Origin: Oscillospiraceae bacterium
GTDB taxonomy: Bacteria; Bacillota; Clostridia; Oscillospirales; Acutalibacteraceae
Reading direction: 5' to 3'
DNA length: 47,707 nucleotides
Assembly: GCA_031262985.1 (NCBI GenBank)
Contig: JAISGQ010000014.1
Span: forward strand, 1-47,707
Translations under genes and position numbers: made by a program
In this document: positions 7,454 through 15,763 of the stretch, piece by piece
Position numbering within the stretch: position 1 is the first letter of the stretch
How the letters are laid out: every line of letters starts with the position of its first letter
Notes under the pieces: model-generated
Told to the model about the DNA's origin: nothing
Database searches by the model: none
The model's input: only the letters and a program-made list of their open reading frames with translations

Positions 7454-10219
7454 ATGTCTAATTTACATCGAACAGAAAAAATCATAAACAAAGAGCTTGC
7501 CGCCGCCGACGCACTCGCAAAAAGCGGACAGAAGGAGAAAGCACTGAAGAAGTTCTTCAGTGCGTACAAACGCGCCGCGCACCCCTCCCTCCTCCGAAAT
7601 GCGAAGGGACAGGAGATAATGGCAGTCGCGGCGGAGCGTATCGCCGCTTTCTACGCGGAAAACGGACAGGCAGAGGAGGCGGTAAAATTCCTCCTCGGCG
7701 CGATAGAGGACAATAAGCCGAACGCGGAGGCGGAGGGACGGCTGCTCTCGAGCCTCGGCACTATACAGAACGCGGCGAAGGACTATTCCTCCGCGCTCAA
7801 ATCCCTCCTTTCAGCCGAGGAAAAGCTCAAAAACTCGAACGACTACCCCCTGATTGTACGCACAAAGTTTGAGCTGGCGAAGGCGAAAACCTACGCGGAG
7901 GAAGGCTTTCCTGTAAGCGACTTTGCGGACATATTCGACTACATCGCAGACCTCGACCAGAAGGGTTACTCCAACCCCGAGCTTGTGATAAAAACAGGCG
8001 TTATATGCGCGACGGCGATAGTTTTCAGCAACACATACACCACCATGCGTATATGCGACAGGGCGTTCGGCTTTAGGGATAAGATTGATTTAAATACGGC
8101 GGATGAGCAACTGCTCGACAACATTACGGAGCTTGCCGCCAGACGCTGTCTCATGGCTATGTCGCTCAACAACCACGAGCTTATGGACAGGTACACACTC
8201 GAGTGGCAGGAGTACTCAAAGCACATCCCCTCCTCGACAGAGGACAGGGATTTTGACAGATTCATGATTTATCATTGCCGATTGATATACCTCTACCGCA
8301 CACTGCCGGCGGAGGAGTTCGTAAACTCCGTCTCACGCGAAGAGCTGGCGGAAAAAATAAGGTTTTTCACCGGAAAAAGAAAGCGCGAGCAGGATGTTGA
8401 GAACGTCCTCCGATACAGCGTATCCCTTCTCCTCATGGAGCTTGGCGAGCTTTCAAAAGCTGAGGAGATATGCAGTGAGATTTTCAGCGAAACCCCCGAG
8501 GAGGGGAAGACGGGAATCTCACTCCCCGCGCGGGTTCTGCTCTGCTCCCTGCTGATAGAAATATACGAAAAAATGGGCGAGGAGGAGAAGAAAGCCGCCG
8601 CCGAAAGCAATATGGAGAGCCTCAAAAACTCCATAGCCCAAGCTGAGGGCGGCTACGAGGGCTTTACAAATTCTGCGTTTAATTATGTCAGGAAAGCCGA
8701 TTCCCTATTCGGGCTGATGGAGGCGGCGATGGCTATGTGCGACACCGCCCTTAGCGTCACCGAGGGAGTAAAGACGGAGAAAACTCCCGTGCTGGCAAAA
8801 TGGAAGATAGCACAGCTGTTCTACCTCGAGAGGCACGGCAAGCTGGAGACGGAATTTCAGAAGAATATTGATATTATTCTGAAACAATCCCCCGACGTAA
8901 GCACCGTTTCGGAGACCTACTCATTTCTCGTAAAATCAAGGCTTCTGCGGGAGGACGGCGAGGGCGTCTCCTCCGCGCTCGAGAGCTACATAGCAGACGT
9001 AAAAACCGCAACGGGCAAGCCTGTGAGCGTGAAGGACGCGGAGGAGTACGTAACCGCGAGGTGCGTAATCCCCGACAAATACAAGATCGCGTTCTACCAA
9101 AAGATTATTGAGCAGGCGGCAGAGGAAGAACGCAGTCTCAGCGAGATGGCGGACATCTACAACAAGCTTGGGATGTGCTGCTACAACGAGGGCGAGCCTG
9201 TGGAGACTGAGATAAAGCAGTTTTTAGCCGCCGAGGAGATTCTCTCCTGCAATCCCGAATACAACAGCACTAACGCCGCCGCTGTGGTACACTGCAACAT
9301 CGGCGAGTGTATGATTCGTATGGACGACAAGGACGGCAGTATCGCGCAGTACGAACTCGCGCTTCGTATTTTCAGGCAATTAAAGCAAAACAGCGAATAC
9401 TATGACGAGGCTCAGTACGCCGTGGCTATCAAAACTCTTGCCTCAAATAAGGCGGCAATCAAAGTTGATGAGGGGGACTATGCCTCCTCATTCAAGATTG
9501 CGAACGATGCTCTCAGTGAGCTTTTGTCACTTAAAAGCGACGCTGATAATGTGAGAGTTTGGCTTGCGGAGCTATATAATCTCCGCGCTACTCAGAACTA
9601 CTACCTCAAAAATTACAGTGCCGCAGTAGAGGACGTCACGGCGGCTATGGGCATTGTCGCCGATATGGAAAATTCGGAGTATCATATGTCGAGATACTAC
9701 ATGAACCGAGGGGAAATATTCGAGAATATGGGGAAATTTCAGGCGGCGATAGACGACTACTCCGTGTCAGTGTCGTATGCGGAAAAGCTTGATGAAAACC
9801 ATCCCTCCATAGCCTACCGCACACTTGATATGGGCAGACTTCTCGAAAAGCTGGACGACCCCGTGCCGTCCGCCGCCGCCTACAAGCGGTCGGCTTCTGT
9901 GTTCGATATTATGATAGGCAAGGGGGAGTGCGAAAACAGCGTGAAGGACGACGCCTCCTACGCCTACTACGCACTCGCGAATGTCCTGTGCCACCGCGAT
10001 ATTAAAAACTACAGCGACGCTCTGCCGTATGTTTCAAAGTGTATCTCTATTTTGGAGAGTATTGACGACAGCTACGAGAATAAAACTCCTCATCTCGCCA
10101 CCGCGTTCAAGTTCAGAGGGGAGTTCTACGAATCCTTCGGGGAGAACGAGCTTGCCGCCGCCGACTTCAAGCGAGCGATGTGTGTGAATAAGGTGCAGTC
10201 GACAGACGATAGCGTATAA
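7454..10219 (+). CDS. large cytosolic TPR-repeat protein
   Basis: 921 residues, ATG 7454 with AAAGGGGAA at 7435-7443. There is no signal peptide and no membrane segment. The chain is almost entirely helical, with tetratricopeptide-type repeats at the N-terminus (AEEAVKFLLGAI, YSSALKSLLSAEE) and more clearly in the last third (DGSIAQYELALRIF, YSAAVEDVTAAM, FQAAIDDYSVSV, ELAAADFKRAM). Such proteins act as binding scaffolds. No catalytic domain is visible. It follows the pyridoxamine-kinase-like gene by 70 bases and may share its transcript. The partner is unknown. Confidence 0.8.
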   Translation: MSNLHRTEKIINKELAAADALAKSGQKEKALKKFFSAYKRAAHPSLLRNAKGQEIMAVAAERIAAFYAENGQAEEAVKFLLGAIEDNKPNAEAEGRLLSSLGTIQNAAKDYSSALKSLLSAEEKLKNSNDYPLIVRTKFELAKAKTYAEEGFPVSDFADIFDYIADLDQKGYSNPELVIKTGVICATAIVFSNTYTTMRICDRAFGFRDKIDLNTADEQLLDNITELAARRCLMAMSLNNHELMDRYTLEWQEYSKHIPSSTEDRDFDRFMIYHCRLIYLYRTLPAEEFVNSVSREELAEKIRFFTGKRKREQDVENVLRYSVSLLLMELGELSKAEEICSEIFSETPEEGKTGISLPARVLLCSLLIEIYEKMGEEEKKAAAESNMESLKNSIAQAEGGYEGFTNSAFNYVRKADSLFGLMEAAMAMCDTALSVTEGVKTEKTPVLAKWKIAQLFYLERHGKLETEFQKNIDIILKQSPDVSTVSETYSFLVKSRLLREDGEGVSSALESYIADVKTATGKPVSVKDAEEYVTARCVIPDKYKIAFYQKIIEQAAEEERSLSEMADIYNKLGMCCYNEGEPVETEIKQFLAAEEILSCNPEYNSTNAAAVVHCNIGECMIRMDDKDGSIAQYELALRIFRQLKQNSEYYDEAQYAVAIKTLASNKAAIKVDEGDYASSFKIANDALSELLSLKSDADNVRVWLAELYNLRATQNYYLKNYSAAVEDVTAAMGIVADMENSEYHMSRYYMNRGEIFENMGKFQAAIDDYSVSVSYAEKLDENHPSIAYRTLDMGRLLEKLDDPVPSAAAYKRSASVFDIMIGKGECENSVKDDASYAYYALANVLCHRDIKNYSDALPYVSKCISILESIDDSYENKTPHLATAFKFRGEFYESFGENELAAADFKRAMCVNKVQSTDDSV

Positions 10220-10224
10220 TAGGC

Positions 10225-10253
10225 TTGACCTTATATTGTTAATATGATATACT
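10225..10253 (+). promoter_or_regulatory. promoter of the AT-rich two-gene module
   Basis: TTGACC (10225-10230), exact 17-base spacer, TATACT (10248-10253). It starts immediately after the TPR gene, so the module has its own promoter. Confidence 0.7.
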
Positions 10254-10265
10254 TTTATAGTAAAG

Positions 10266-10363
10266 TTTGACCATAAATAACGTCAAATGCATTTAACATG
10301 ATCATTTTATGTTAACGTTTCCCGAGATTTTATGGCGTCTATCTGCTCTACAACAGATAGACG
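10266..10363 (+). promoter_or_regulatory. structured leader with three inverted repeats
   Basis: Three dyads lie between the promoter and the first gene. TTTGAC/GTCAAA is at 10266-10271 and 10282-10287. TTAACAT/ATGTTAA is at 10293-10299 and 10309-10315. A perfect 10-bp stem CGTCTATCTG/CAGATAGACG is at 10336-10345 and 10354-10363 with an 8-base loop. None is followed by a T tract, so they look like operators or a regulatory RNA leader rather than terminators. Confidence 0.5.
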
Positions 10364-10405
10364 AAATCGTTATGATTTGTGACTTGACTTTAGGAGGTAA
10401 TCGTT

Positions 10406-11371
10406 ATGAAAAAAACACCTGAATACATCAACAAATTAAAAGGACATATTCTTTTGGTTATTAATATAATCGGTTTGGTAATTACTTTGTTAATTTCTGT
10501 TTACAATCATTTCGCAAGCAAACTATTATCGACAGAAATATATTTGTTGATATATCTCAGTGCGTCCGGTTTAACATTGGGAATAACGATTACGCTGTGC
10601 GTTATTGATATGCAGAGGCAAATTAAGACTAAAGAAGCTATGCCGGAACAAAAAAACACTAAAAAAGATGTCGTTGAACAACAATCATCTGAAAAAACTT
10701 CCTCTCTACTCTCCTCTTTTCCGTTAAATGAAAACATTATAATGGAATCACGTATTATACGTTCAGACCTTGAGTTTTATCAGCTCATTGATTCATTAAG
10801 AGATCGTGCTCAAAAAAGAGCGTATTCGACTTATTATACCGTTACTCCTATCCATAATCAGCGGATTGATGTGTCATATTTTGATAAAGATGTGAGCTTT
10901 TGTAAGTCACACCCACAAGTTGAAGTTAGACGTATAATCACTATTCATTCAGAAAGAAAATTTGATATGTGCCAAAAAATGGTTGAGAGATTTAAAGATG
11001 GGTCCATCACTAATTTTCACTTAGCATATCTTAACATTAATAATTTTGATGAATATGATTATCAACCGCCGGTAATGGGCATGCAAATATTTGATGATGA
11101 AATAATTATTATGAATCCCAAAGTTGCGCGTATAACATCACCCTTTAAACCTTGTCTTTATATAAAAAGCAAAGAGATTGCCGATATTTTTGCTTCGTAT
11201 CATGATGAACTTTGGAATAAGATTGCTAATTCTGATAAGAATGATCATCCTAAAAAGAAATTAGGATATATTCTGAAAGATGGTACAGAAGTTAACAACA
11301 CTGAAGCTGTATGGGATTTTATTAAAAATCAAGTTAAACCCCAATACTGGAAAAACGAGGATAAAAAATGA
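10406..11371 (+). CDS. two-helix membrane-anchored protein of unknown function, first gene of AT-rich pair
   Basis: 321 residues, ATG 10406 preceded by AGGAGGT. Two hydrophobic helices (about 14-33 and 44-66) anchor the protein. A polar linker (67-105) is followed by a soluble alpha/beta domain of about 190 residues, probably cytosolic, with conserved-looking stretches VEVRRIITIHSERKF, VMGMQIFDDEIIIMNP and a C-terminal ADIFASYHDELWNK. I do not recognise the domain; the pattern loosely recalls degenerate phospholipase-D-like sensor domains, but no HKD motif is present. Base composition is AT-rich (bases 10741-10800 hold 20 G/C of 60), unlike the neighbouring genes (36 of 60 at 9001-9060), which suggests transfer. 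Its TGA overlaps the next ATG. Confidence 0.75.
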   Translation: MKKTPEYINKLKGHILLVINIIGLVITLLISVYNHFASKLLSTEIYLLIYLSASGLTLGITITLCVIDMQRQIKTKEAMPEQKNTKKDVVEQQSSEKTSSLLSSFPLNENIIMESRIIRSDLEFYQLIDSLRDRAQKRAYSTYYTVTPIHNQRIDVSYFDKDVSFCKSHPQVEVRRIITIHSERKFDMCQKMVERFKDGSITNFHLAYLNINNFDEYDYQPPVMGMQIFDDEIIIMNPKVARITSPFKPCLYIKSKEIADIFASYHDELWNKIANSDKNDHPKKKLGYILKDGTEVNNTEAVWDFIKNQVKPQYWKNEDKK

Positions 11372-12597
11372 ATATATATTCTTGGGCTGACAAACAATTC
11401 AACTCGTCTCCTAAATATGAAACGGGGTTTACCCAACTTTTGGGCTGTGTTCCATATTTTGTTGAACAAAACGACTGGAATATGGTTGATTTTCGGCGTC
11501 AAAAGATAATGGATTTTATGCGTGTTTCGTTAGATATTTTTAAGAAAACACTATTTAGTGACGATGACCCCATTATTAAATCTTGGTTAATAAATGAAAC
11601 TCCGTCAAGTATTGGCATTAATTACCATCAATCGCTACAAGAACAACATTTTTCTTTGCCTGTATTCTATCGAACAGATGAATCGTCACTTGGTAAGATA
11701 ATGGAAATACAATGCCCAGGTTCATTGTGGGGAGAACTTCAGTTATCATATGAATATGCCCACACTCAATTTCCCACAATAAATATTCCATCTCCCGCAA
11801 AGGCATTTGCAAATCAGTTGACAGAATATTTGGGTCGCCAACCGATTACGCATCATCTTTTGGATGATGCAACCGCACAGTCTGGAATGCGTTATTTCAT
11901 TGAAAAAACTCGTCCTGAAATAAAATATGCAAACATAGACAATGGAGTTCGACCTGAAAATTGTAATTTTGTGCGAAATCATTTTTATTGGGGTCTATGT
12001 AGCGAAATTTATTTTTTGAACAGATTACCTCGAATTGGAATTGATTTGTTTTATGACCTTCCTCCTCATGTCTTATTTTCTCAAAAAGCAACTTTAGTGC
12101 TTCCTTTTTGGTCAAAAACAAGACACTATTTTTCTGATGATATCCGAGATATAATAAACTTTTCAGTTCCTTTACTTCCTACTGGGATAGAATTAGAAAC
12201 AGGATTGGTTTCTATATCTGAATTTGCGAAGCTTCCACGAAAAAAACGTTGTTATTATCTAAAATATGCAGGATCTAAGGTATCATCTAACTGGGGCGGA
12301 CAAGCCGTGTATCGATTAAGCAATCTTAGTAGTGAAAACTGTTTGGCTCTATTTAATAAATGCTTAGAACGCTATGATGGTGGAGAAATATGGTTGATTC
12401 AAAAAGAAGATACCAAAGATGATACAATATCTTATTACGATTTAGATTCCACAAAAAAGGAAAAGAAATTACGACTTAAATTAAGTTCATTCTACGGTCC
12501 AAATTCTTGTATCGGAGTATTGGCAATGCATAACGATTTTTACAAGGTTCACGGAAAAAACGATACGGTAATTAGTTTTGTTATGCCAAACATATAA
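11368..12597 (+). CDS. ATP-grasp-like protein of unknown function, second gene of AT-rich pair
   Basis: 409 residues, starting inside the previous stop (ATGA overlap at 11368-11371), so translation is coupled. No signal peptide or membrane helix. The order of motifs suggests an ATP-grasp ligase, perhaps of the glutathionylspermidine-synthase type. FYRTDESSLGKIMEIQCPG (about residues 98-116) resembles a substrate or metal strand. A late region has a nucleotide lysine in YYLKYAG, a glycine loop NWGGQAVYRLSN and a strand-plus-acid IWLIQKED. This assignment is inference from pattern only. AT-rich like its partner. The pair could make or modify a small peptide or amine with a membrane partner; nothing shows the substrate. 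Confidence 0.7.
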   Translation: MNIYSWADKQFNSSPKYETGFTQLLGCVPYFVEQNDWNMVDFRRQKIMDFMRVSLDIFKKTLFSDDDPIIKSWLINETPSSIGINYHQSLQEQHFSLPVFYRTDESSLGKIMEIQCPGSLWGELQLSYEYAHTQFPTINIPSPAKAFANQLTEYLGRQPITHHLLDDATAQSGMRYFIEKTRPEIKYANIDNGVRPENCNFVRNHFYWGLCSEIYFLNRLPRIGIDLFYDLPPHVLFSQKATLVLPFWSKTRHYFSDDIRDIINFSVPLLPTGIELETGLVSISEFAKLPRKKRCYYLKYAGSKVSSNWGGQAVYRLSNLSSENCLALFNKCLERYDGGEIWLIQKEDTKDDTISYYDLDSTKKEKKLRLKLSSFYGPNSCIGVLAMHNDFYKVHGKNDTVISFVMPNI

Positions 12598-12636
12598 ACC
12601 GCCGAGAAATCGATTTATCATAACAATAAGCAATGA

Positions 12637-12677
12637 GGGCTGTAACAAAACGAAAAGTGTTACAGCCCCATATCTTT
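12637..12677 (+). terminator. rho-independent terminator closing the AT-rich module
   Basis: GGGCTGTAACA (12637-12647) pairs perfectly with TGTTACAGCCC (12658-12668), followed by CATATCTTTT. The GGCTGTAACAAAA sequence also occurs at about 36236, after another operon. Confidence 0.75.
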
Positions 12678-12686
12678 TACCTTAAC

Positions 12687-12810
12687 GCAACGCCTCAGCG
12701 TTGCACTTCACGTTGCTCCGCAGAGCAACACTTCACATCATGAAATCTCATTTCGTGATACTTCACATCATCCTTGTAGATGATACTTCACGTCATTCCG
12801 CAGGGATAAC
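12687..12810. repeat. array of variable hairpins separated by invariant ACTTCAC
   Basis: Four perfect ACTTCAC heptamers (12705, 12730, 12760 and 12785) separate five different stem-loops: GCAACGC/GCGTTGC, GTTGCTC/GAGCAAC, ATCATGAAAT/ATTTCGTGAT, ATCATC/GATGAT, and GTCATTCC/GGGATAAC (imperfect). The spacer is constant while the arms change but stay self-complementary. The last hairpin overlaps the stop codon of the minus-strand YnbB-like gene. It is not CRISPR: the constant part is only 7 bp and the variable parts are palindromes. Confidence 0.85.
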
Positions 12811-14061
12811 ACTAACACAATCCGCCGCGAGGAGTATCCCCGCCTTCGCGCTGTGGTAGTTGAGCCCTCCCTGCATCCACACTGCATACGGTTCGCGCAG
12901 AGGAGCATCGGCGGAGAGTTCGATTGAAGCACCCATAGTAAACGCTCCCGCCGCCATAATAACCTTGCTGTCGTAGCCGGGCATATCGTCGGGAACAGGC
13001 ACGGCGGAGGAGTCAATCGGCGCACCCGACTGAATCCCTCTGCAAAATGCGGACAGAGCCTCGGGGGTTTTCATTATGACCGACTGAATTATATCGGTTC
13101 GCGGTTCGTCAAATTTAGGAGACACCTCGTAGCCCATTTCCTCAAAGAGAGCCGAGCAGAACATAGCCGATTTGAGAGCCTCCCCCGTGACGTGGGGAGC
13201 GTTGAAAAAGCCCATGAACAGCTCCCTGTTGTGTCCCATAGTACAGCCTACCTCCCTGCCTGTGCCGGGAGTAGTAAGCCTGTAGGAGCATTTCTCCACG
13301 AGGTCGCTCCTCCCCGCTATGTAGCCGCCTGTAGGAGCAATGCCGCCGCCGGGATTTTTGATAAGCGAACCCGCCATGAGGTCCGCTCCGTGCTGTGTCG
13401 GTTCGTCGGTCTCCACAAACTCCCCGTAGCAGTTGTCCACCATGACAATCACGTCAGGATTGCGCCTCTTTGCCGCCGCCGCAATTTCTTCTATAACCGC
13501 AACTGTCAGCGAGGGGCGGAGGGTGTAGCCTCTCGAACGCTGTATGTACACCATCTTTACGTCCTCTGTCAGCGCGTCGGGGATAGCGGCGATATTCACA
13601 CTGCCGTCGTTTGAGAGCTGAATCTCCCGATAATTTATGCCGAACTCCTTGAGCGAGCCGCTTTTGGGGCTATCGGTTATCCCGATAACGCTCTGAATTG
13701 TATCATATGGAGTGCCCGTAACCGAGAGCATAGTGTCGCCCGGTCTGAGTACTCCGAACAGAGCCACAGTAAGGGCGTGTGTGCCGCACACGAAGTTGTG
13801 GCGGATGAGTGCGTCCTGTGCCCCGAATGTGTCGGCTACCACTCGGTCAAGCGCGTCCCTGCCCCTGTCGTTGTAGCCGTAGCCGGTCGTCGCGGAGAAA
13901 TGACTGTCGGAGATGTTGTTGTTGATAAACGCCGAAAGCACCTTCTGCTGATTGCGGCAAACGGTCTCATCGAGAGCGGCAAACACGGGAGCGAGCTTCT
14001 TTTCCGCTCTGTTCGCAAGCTCGTAAAGGTTGCTGTTTTTAATTTCGAGAGGATTTCTCAT
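12793..14061 (-). CDS. YnbB-family PLP-dependent lyase (methionine gamma-lyase-like, 'aluminium resistance protein')
   Basis: 422 residues from the ATG at 14061; a TTG at 14076 is also in frame. PLP fold type I enzyme of the Met_gamma_lyase family. FVCGTHALTVALFG binds cofactor, MVDNCYGEF holds the PLP-contacting Asp, and GSLIKNPGGG holds the Schiff-base lysine. The family is annotated as aluminium resistance protein or cystathionine/methionine lyase, but the true substrate is unsettled. The start overlaps the end of plsC by 23 bases, so translation is probably coupled. Its stop codon lies inside the ACTTCAC hairpin array. Confidence 0.9.
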   Translation of the reverse strand: MRNPLEIKNSNLYELANRAEKKLAPVFAALDETVCRNQQKVLSAFINNNISDSHFSATTGYGYNDRGRDALDRVVADTFGAQDALIRHNFVCGTHALTVALFGVLRPGDTMLSVTGTPYDTIQSVIGITDSPKSGSLKEFGINYREIQLSNDGSVNIAAIPDALTEDVKMVYIQRSRGYTLRPSLTVAVIEEIAAAAKRRNPDVIVMVDNCYGEFVETDEPTQHGADLMAGSLIKNPGGGIAPTGGYIAGRSDLVEKCSYRLTTPGTGREVGCTMGHNRELFMGFFNAPHVTGEALKSAMFCSALFEEMGYEVSPKFDEPRTDIIQSVIMKTPEALSAFCRGIQSGAPIDSSAVPVPDDMPGYDSKVIMAAGAFTMGASIELSADAPLREPYAVWMQGGLNYHSAKAGILLAADCVSVIPAE

Positions 14062-14782
14062 TTTCGTATATCTCAATTCTTTCTTTTATCATTTGTTTTG
14101 TCGTTTCGGGAAGCTGCTTAATCTGCGCCTTAGCCATCTCCGAAAGGCGTATGGGAGGCAGAATCTCCACAAGCACATTGCCGCCGTGAATCTTCATACT
14201 GCCGCGCTTCATGATGCTGTACGCACCGTTAATGCAGACAGGAACAATATCCGACTTCGCCTTTTCCGCTATTTTGTATGCCCCCGCCTTGAACTCCGCA
14301 AGCTCCGCACTGCCGCTCCGCGTGCCTTCGGGGAACACGGTCATGGAGTAGCCGCTCTTTACTACCTCCACCGATTTCTTCATGCTCAGAACCGAGGCGC
14401 GAATGTTATCCCTGTCCACAAACACACAGCGGAGGAAGCCCATCCACGTCGGCACAACAGGGAGCTTCGACAGCTCGATTTTTGCTAAAGCGGCGTATGG
14501 CTTATCCAAAGCCGCAACGAGGAGGAGAGGGTCGAGGTTGCTCTGGTGGTTCGACACGAACACAACCGCCCTGTCAGTGGGGATATTTTCAAGCCCGCGC
14601 ACCTCATATTTTACTCCCGCCCACTTTATGACGGTAGTGCAAAATTTGCGGAGAATTTTTCTCACATACTCGTCAAACTCCTTGATTTTGCCCTTCTTCA
14701 GAAGGGACTTAGCTTTCGGCTCCTTCATCCAAAGCAAAAGGATGTAGAAAACCGCCCGCAGATACCAAAATACAGTTCTCAC
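14039..14782 (-). CDS. plsC: 1-acyl-sn-glycerol-3-phosphate acyltransferase
   Basis: 247 residues, GTG start at 14782 with GGAG about ten bases upstream. It transfers an acyl chain to lysophosphatidic acid to make phosphatidic acid at the inner face of the membrane. The catalytic HX4D motif is NHQSNLD (H79 to D84), the substrate loop is FPEGTRS (150-156), and a hydrophobic segment at 5-19 anchors it. It has its own near-consensus promoter and leads a two-gene unit with the YnbB-like gene. Confidence 0.95.
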   Translation of the reverse strand: MRTVFWYLRAVFYILLLWMKEPKAKSLLKKGKIKEFDEYVRKILRKFCTTVIKWAGVKYEVRGLENIPTDRAVVFVSNHQSNLDPLLLVAALDKPYAALAKIELSKLPVVPTWMGFLRCVFVDRDNIRASVLSMKKSVEVVKSGYSMTVFPEGTRSGSAELAEFKAGAYKIAEKAKSDIVPVCINGAYSIMKRGSMKIHGGNVLVEILPPIRLSEMAKAQIKQLPETTKQMIKERIEIYENEKSSRN

Positions 14783-14799
14783 TTACACTCACTCCAATT

Positions 14800-14842
14800 T
14801 ACCAATTGGTAGTATTATACATACTTAGATATATTAAATCAA
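14800..14842 (-). promoter_or_regulatory. plsC promoter with palindromic operator at the start site
   Basis: On the minus strand TTGATT (14842-14837), 17 bases, TATAAT (14819-14814). The perfect 12-bp palindrome TACCAATTGGTA (14800-14811) covers the expected transcription start, as a repressor site would. It does not resemble the FapR box as I know it. Confidence 0.65.
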
Positions 14843-14918
14843 TCGAAAAATATCAGATGATGTGGATACGAGTTAAAATATTATTGAGTGAATACCCCTG
14901 CATAATTATTCATCTCCT

Positions 14919-15001
14919 CCCGCGAGGGCATACGTACACGCACCTGCCGCAGACCGCACCTCTGCCGATGTGCCGGTACTGCTTTTTCATAAACTCCGAG
15001 C
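14919..15001. repeat. 83-bp direct repeat, copy 1 (duplicated 3' end of the QueG-like gene)
   Basis: Identical to 15773-15855 except one base (C at 14937, T at 15791). On the minus strand it still encodes the C-terminus of the QueG-like protein and reaches its own in-frame stop at 14912-14910 (CPRGRR, then TGA). It is a detached copy lying 120 bases beyond the lipoprotein stop. Confidence 0.9.
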
Positions 15002-15120
15002 GGGGAGTACGTCACATTACCGCCCTTACCTCATCATGTCGGGAGACCACACGCGGTTGAGTTCCATGATGCAGTTTGAAACAAAAGAGCACATCATACA
15101 AAGTTATTTTCCTTCTTCTA
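15002..15120. other. spacer between repeat copy 1 and the lipoprotein
   Basis: The first ~70 bases are GC-rich and the rest AT-rich like the lipoprotein gene. No gene, promoter or clear terminator was recognised. Confidence 0.4.
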
Positions 15121-15726
15121 CTATTTTGCGTAAAGTGTTGTAATACTCCCACGATTTGTTGTAATAATAGGAAAATTCCTCAGCAGAAAGCCACCATTTG
15201 GCTCTCTGATCTTTTTTAATCTCTTCCAAGGTTGATTTTCCGGATCTAAAGTAAAAATGCCGTAATCATAAGTTGCCACCCCTACTCCCGATCTTGAATT
15301 ACCATCATCGTCCATCTCCTTACTTTTATACTTATAACCAATACGGAAAGTGTTCTGTTTATCATCAAATTCCATCAAAAGAGATATGTCGCATACAACC
15401 ACAGTATCATTAAGAAGCTTTTCGGCTTGCCAATATATTTGGCAAACTTCACCGCGCAGAACCCATTCCTCTGTTTGTATGAAGAAAACGTACTCCTTTC
15501 CGTCTTTATCATAAATCGTAAGAACATATCCGTCTTCATTTAAATAACTTCCAGTTTTCTTATCAGCCGATTCGATTTTAGATATTACGCCATTTTCTTT
15601 AAGTGCTTCATGGTACTGTTCATAATTCTCGATAATTTCTGAAACAGGATTGTTGTTTTTAGATGAGCAGCCGGTGATAGAAAGCAATAAAAACGCTGAC
15701 AAAAATACACAAATTATCTTATTCAT
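15121..15726 (-). CDS. AT-rich predicted lipoprotein of unknown function
   Basis: 201 residues, ATG 15726 preceded by AAGGGGGAA. The N-terminus has a lysine, a hydrophobic stretch and a lipobox LSITGC, so it should be lipidated at Cys20 and held on the outer face of the membrane. The rest is a polar, beta-rich region with no family I recognise (ends NRGSITTLYAK). It is AT-rich (21 G/C of 60 at 15301-15360) among GC-rich neighbours and lies between two copies of an 83-bp repeat, so it appears to be a recent insertion. No promoter of its own is seen; it may be read from the upstream QueG-like/VanY-like transcript. Confidence 0.75.
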   Translation of the reverse strand: MNKIICVFLSAFLLLSITGCSSKNNNPVSEIIENYEQYHEALKENGVISKIESADKKTGSYLNEDGYVLTIYDKDGKEYVFFIQTEEWVLRGEVCQIYWQAEKLLNDTVVVCDISLLMEFDDKQNTFRIGYKYKSKEMDDDGNSRSGVGVATYDYGIFTLDPENQPWKRLKKIREPNGGFLLRNFPIITTNRGSITTLYAK

Positions 15727-15763
15727 AATATAATTCCCCCTTATTCACTCAAAAAGCTTATGT

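Noticed and set aside
12687-12810. CRISPR array
   Set aside because: The constant part is only 7 bp, the variable parts are palindromes of different lengths, and no cas genes are present.
14800-14811. FapR operator at plsC
   Set aside because: The palindrome does not match the FapR box as I know it.
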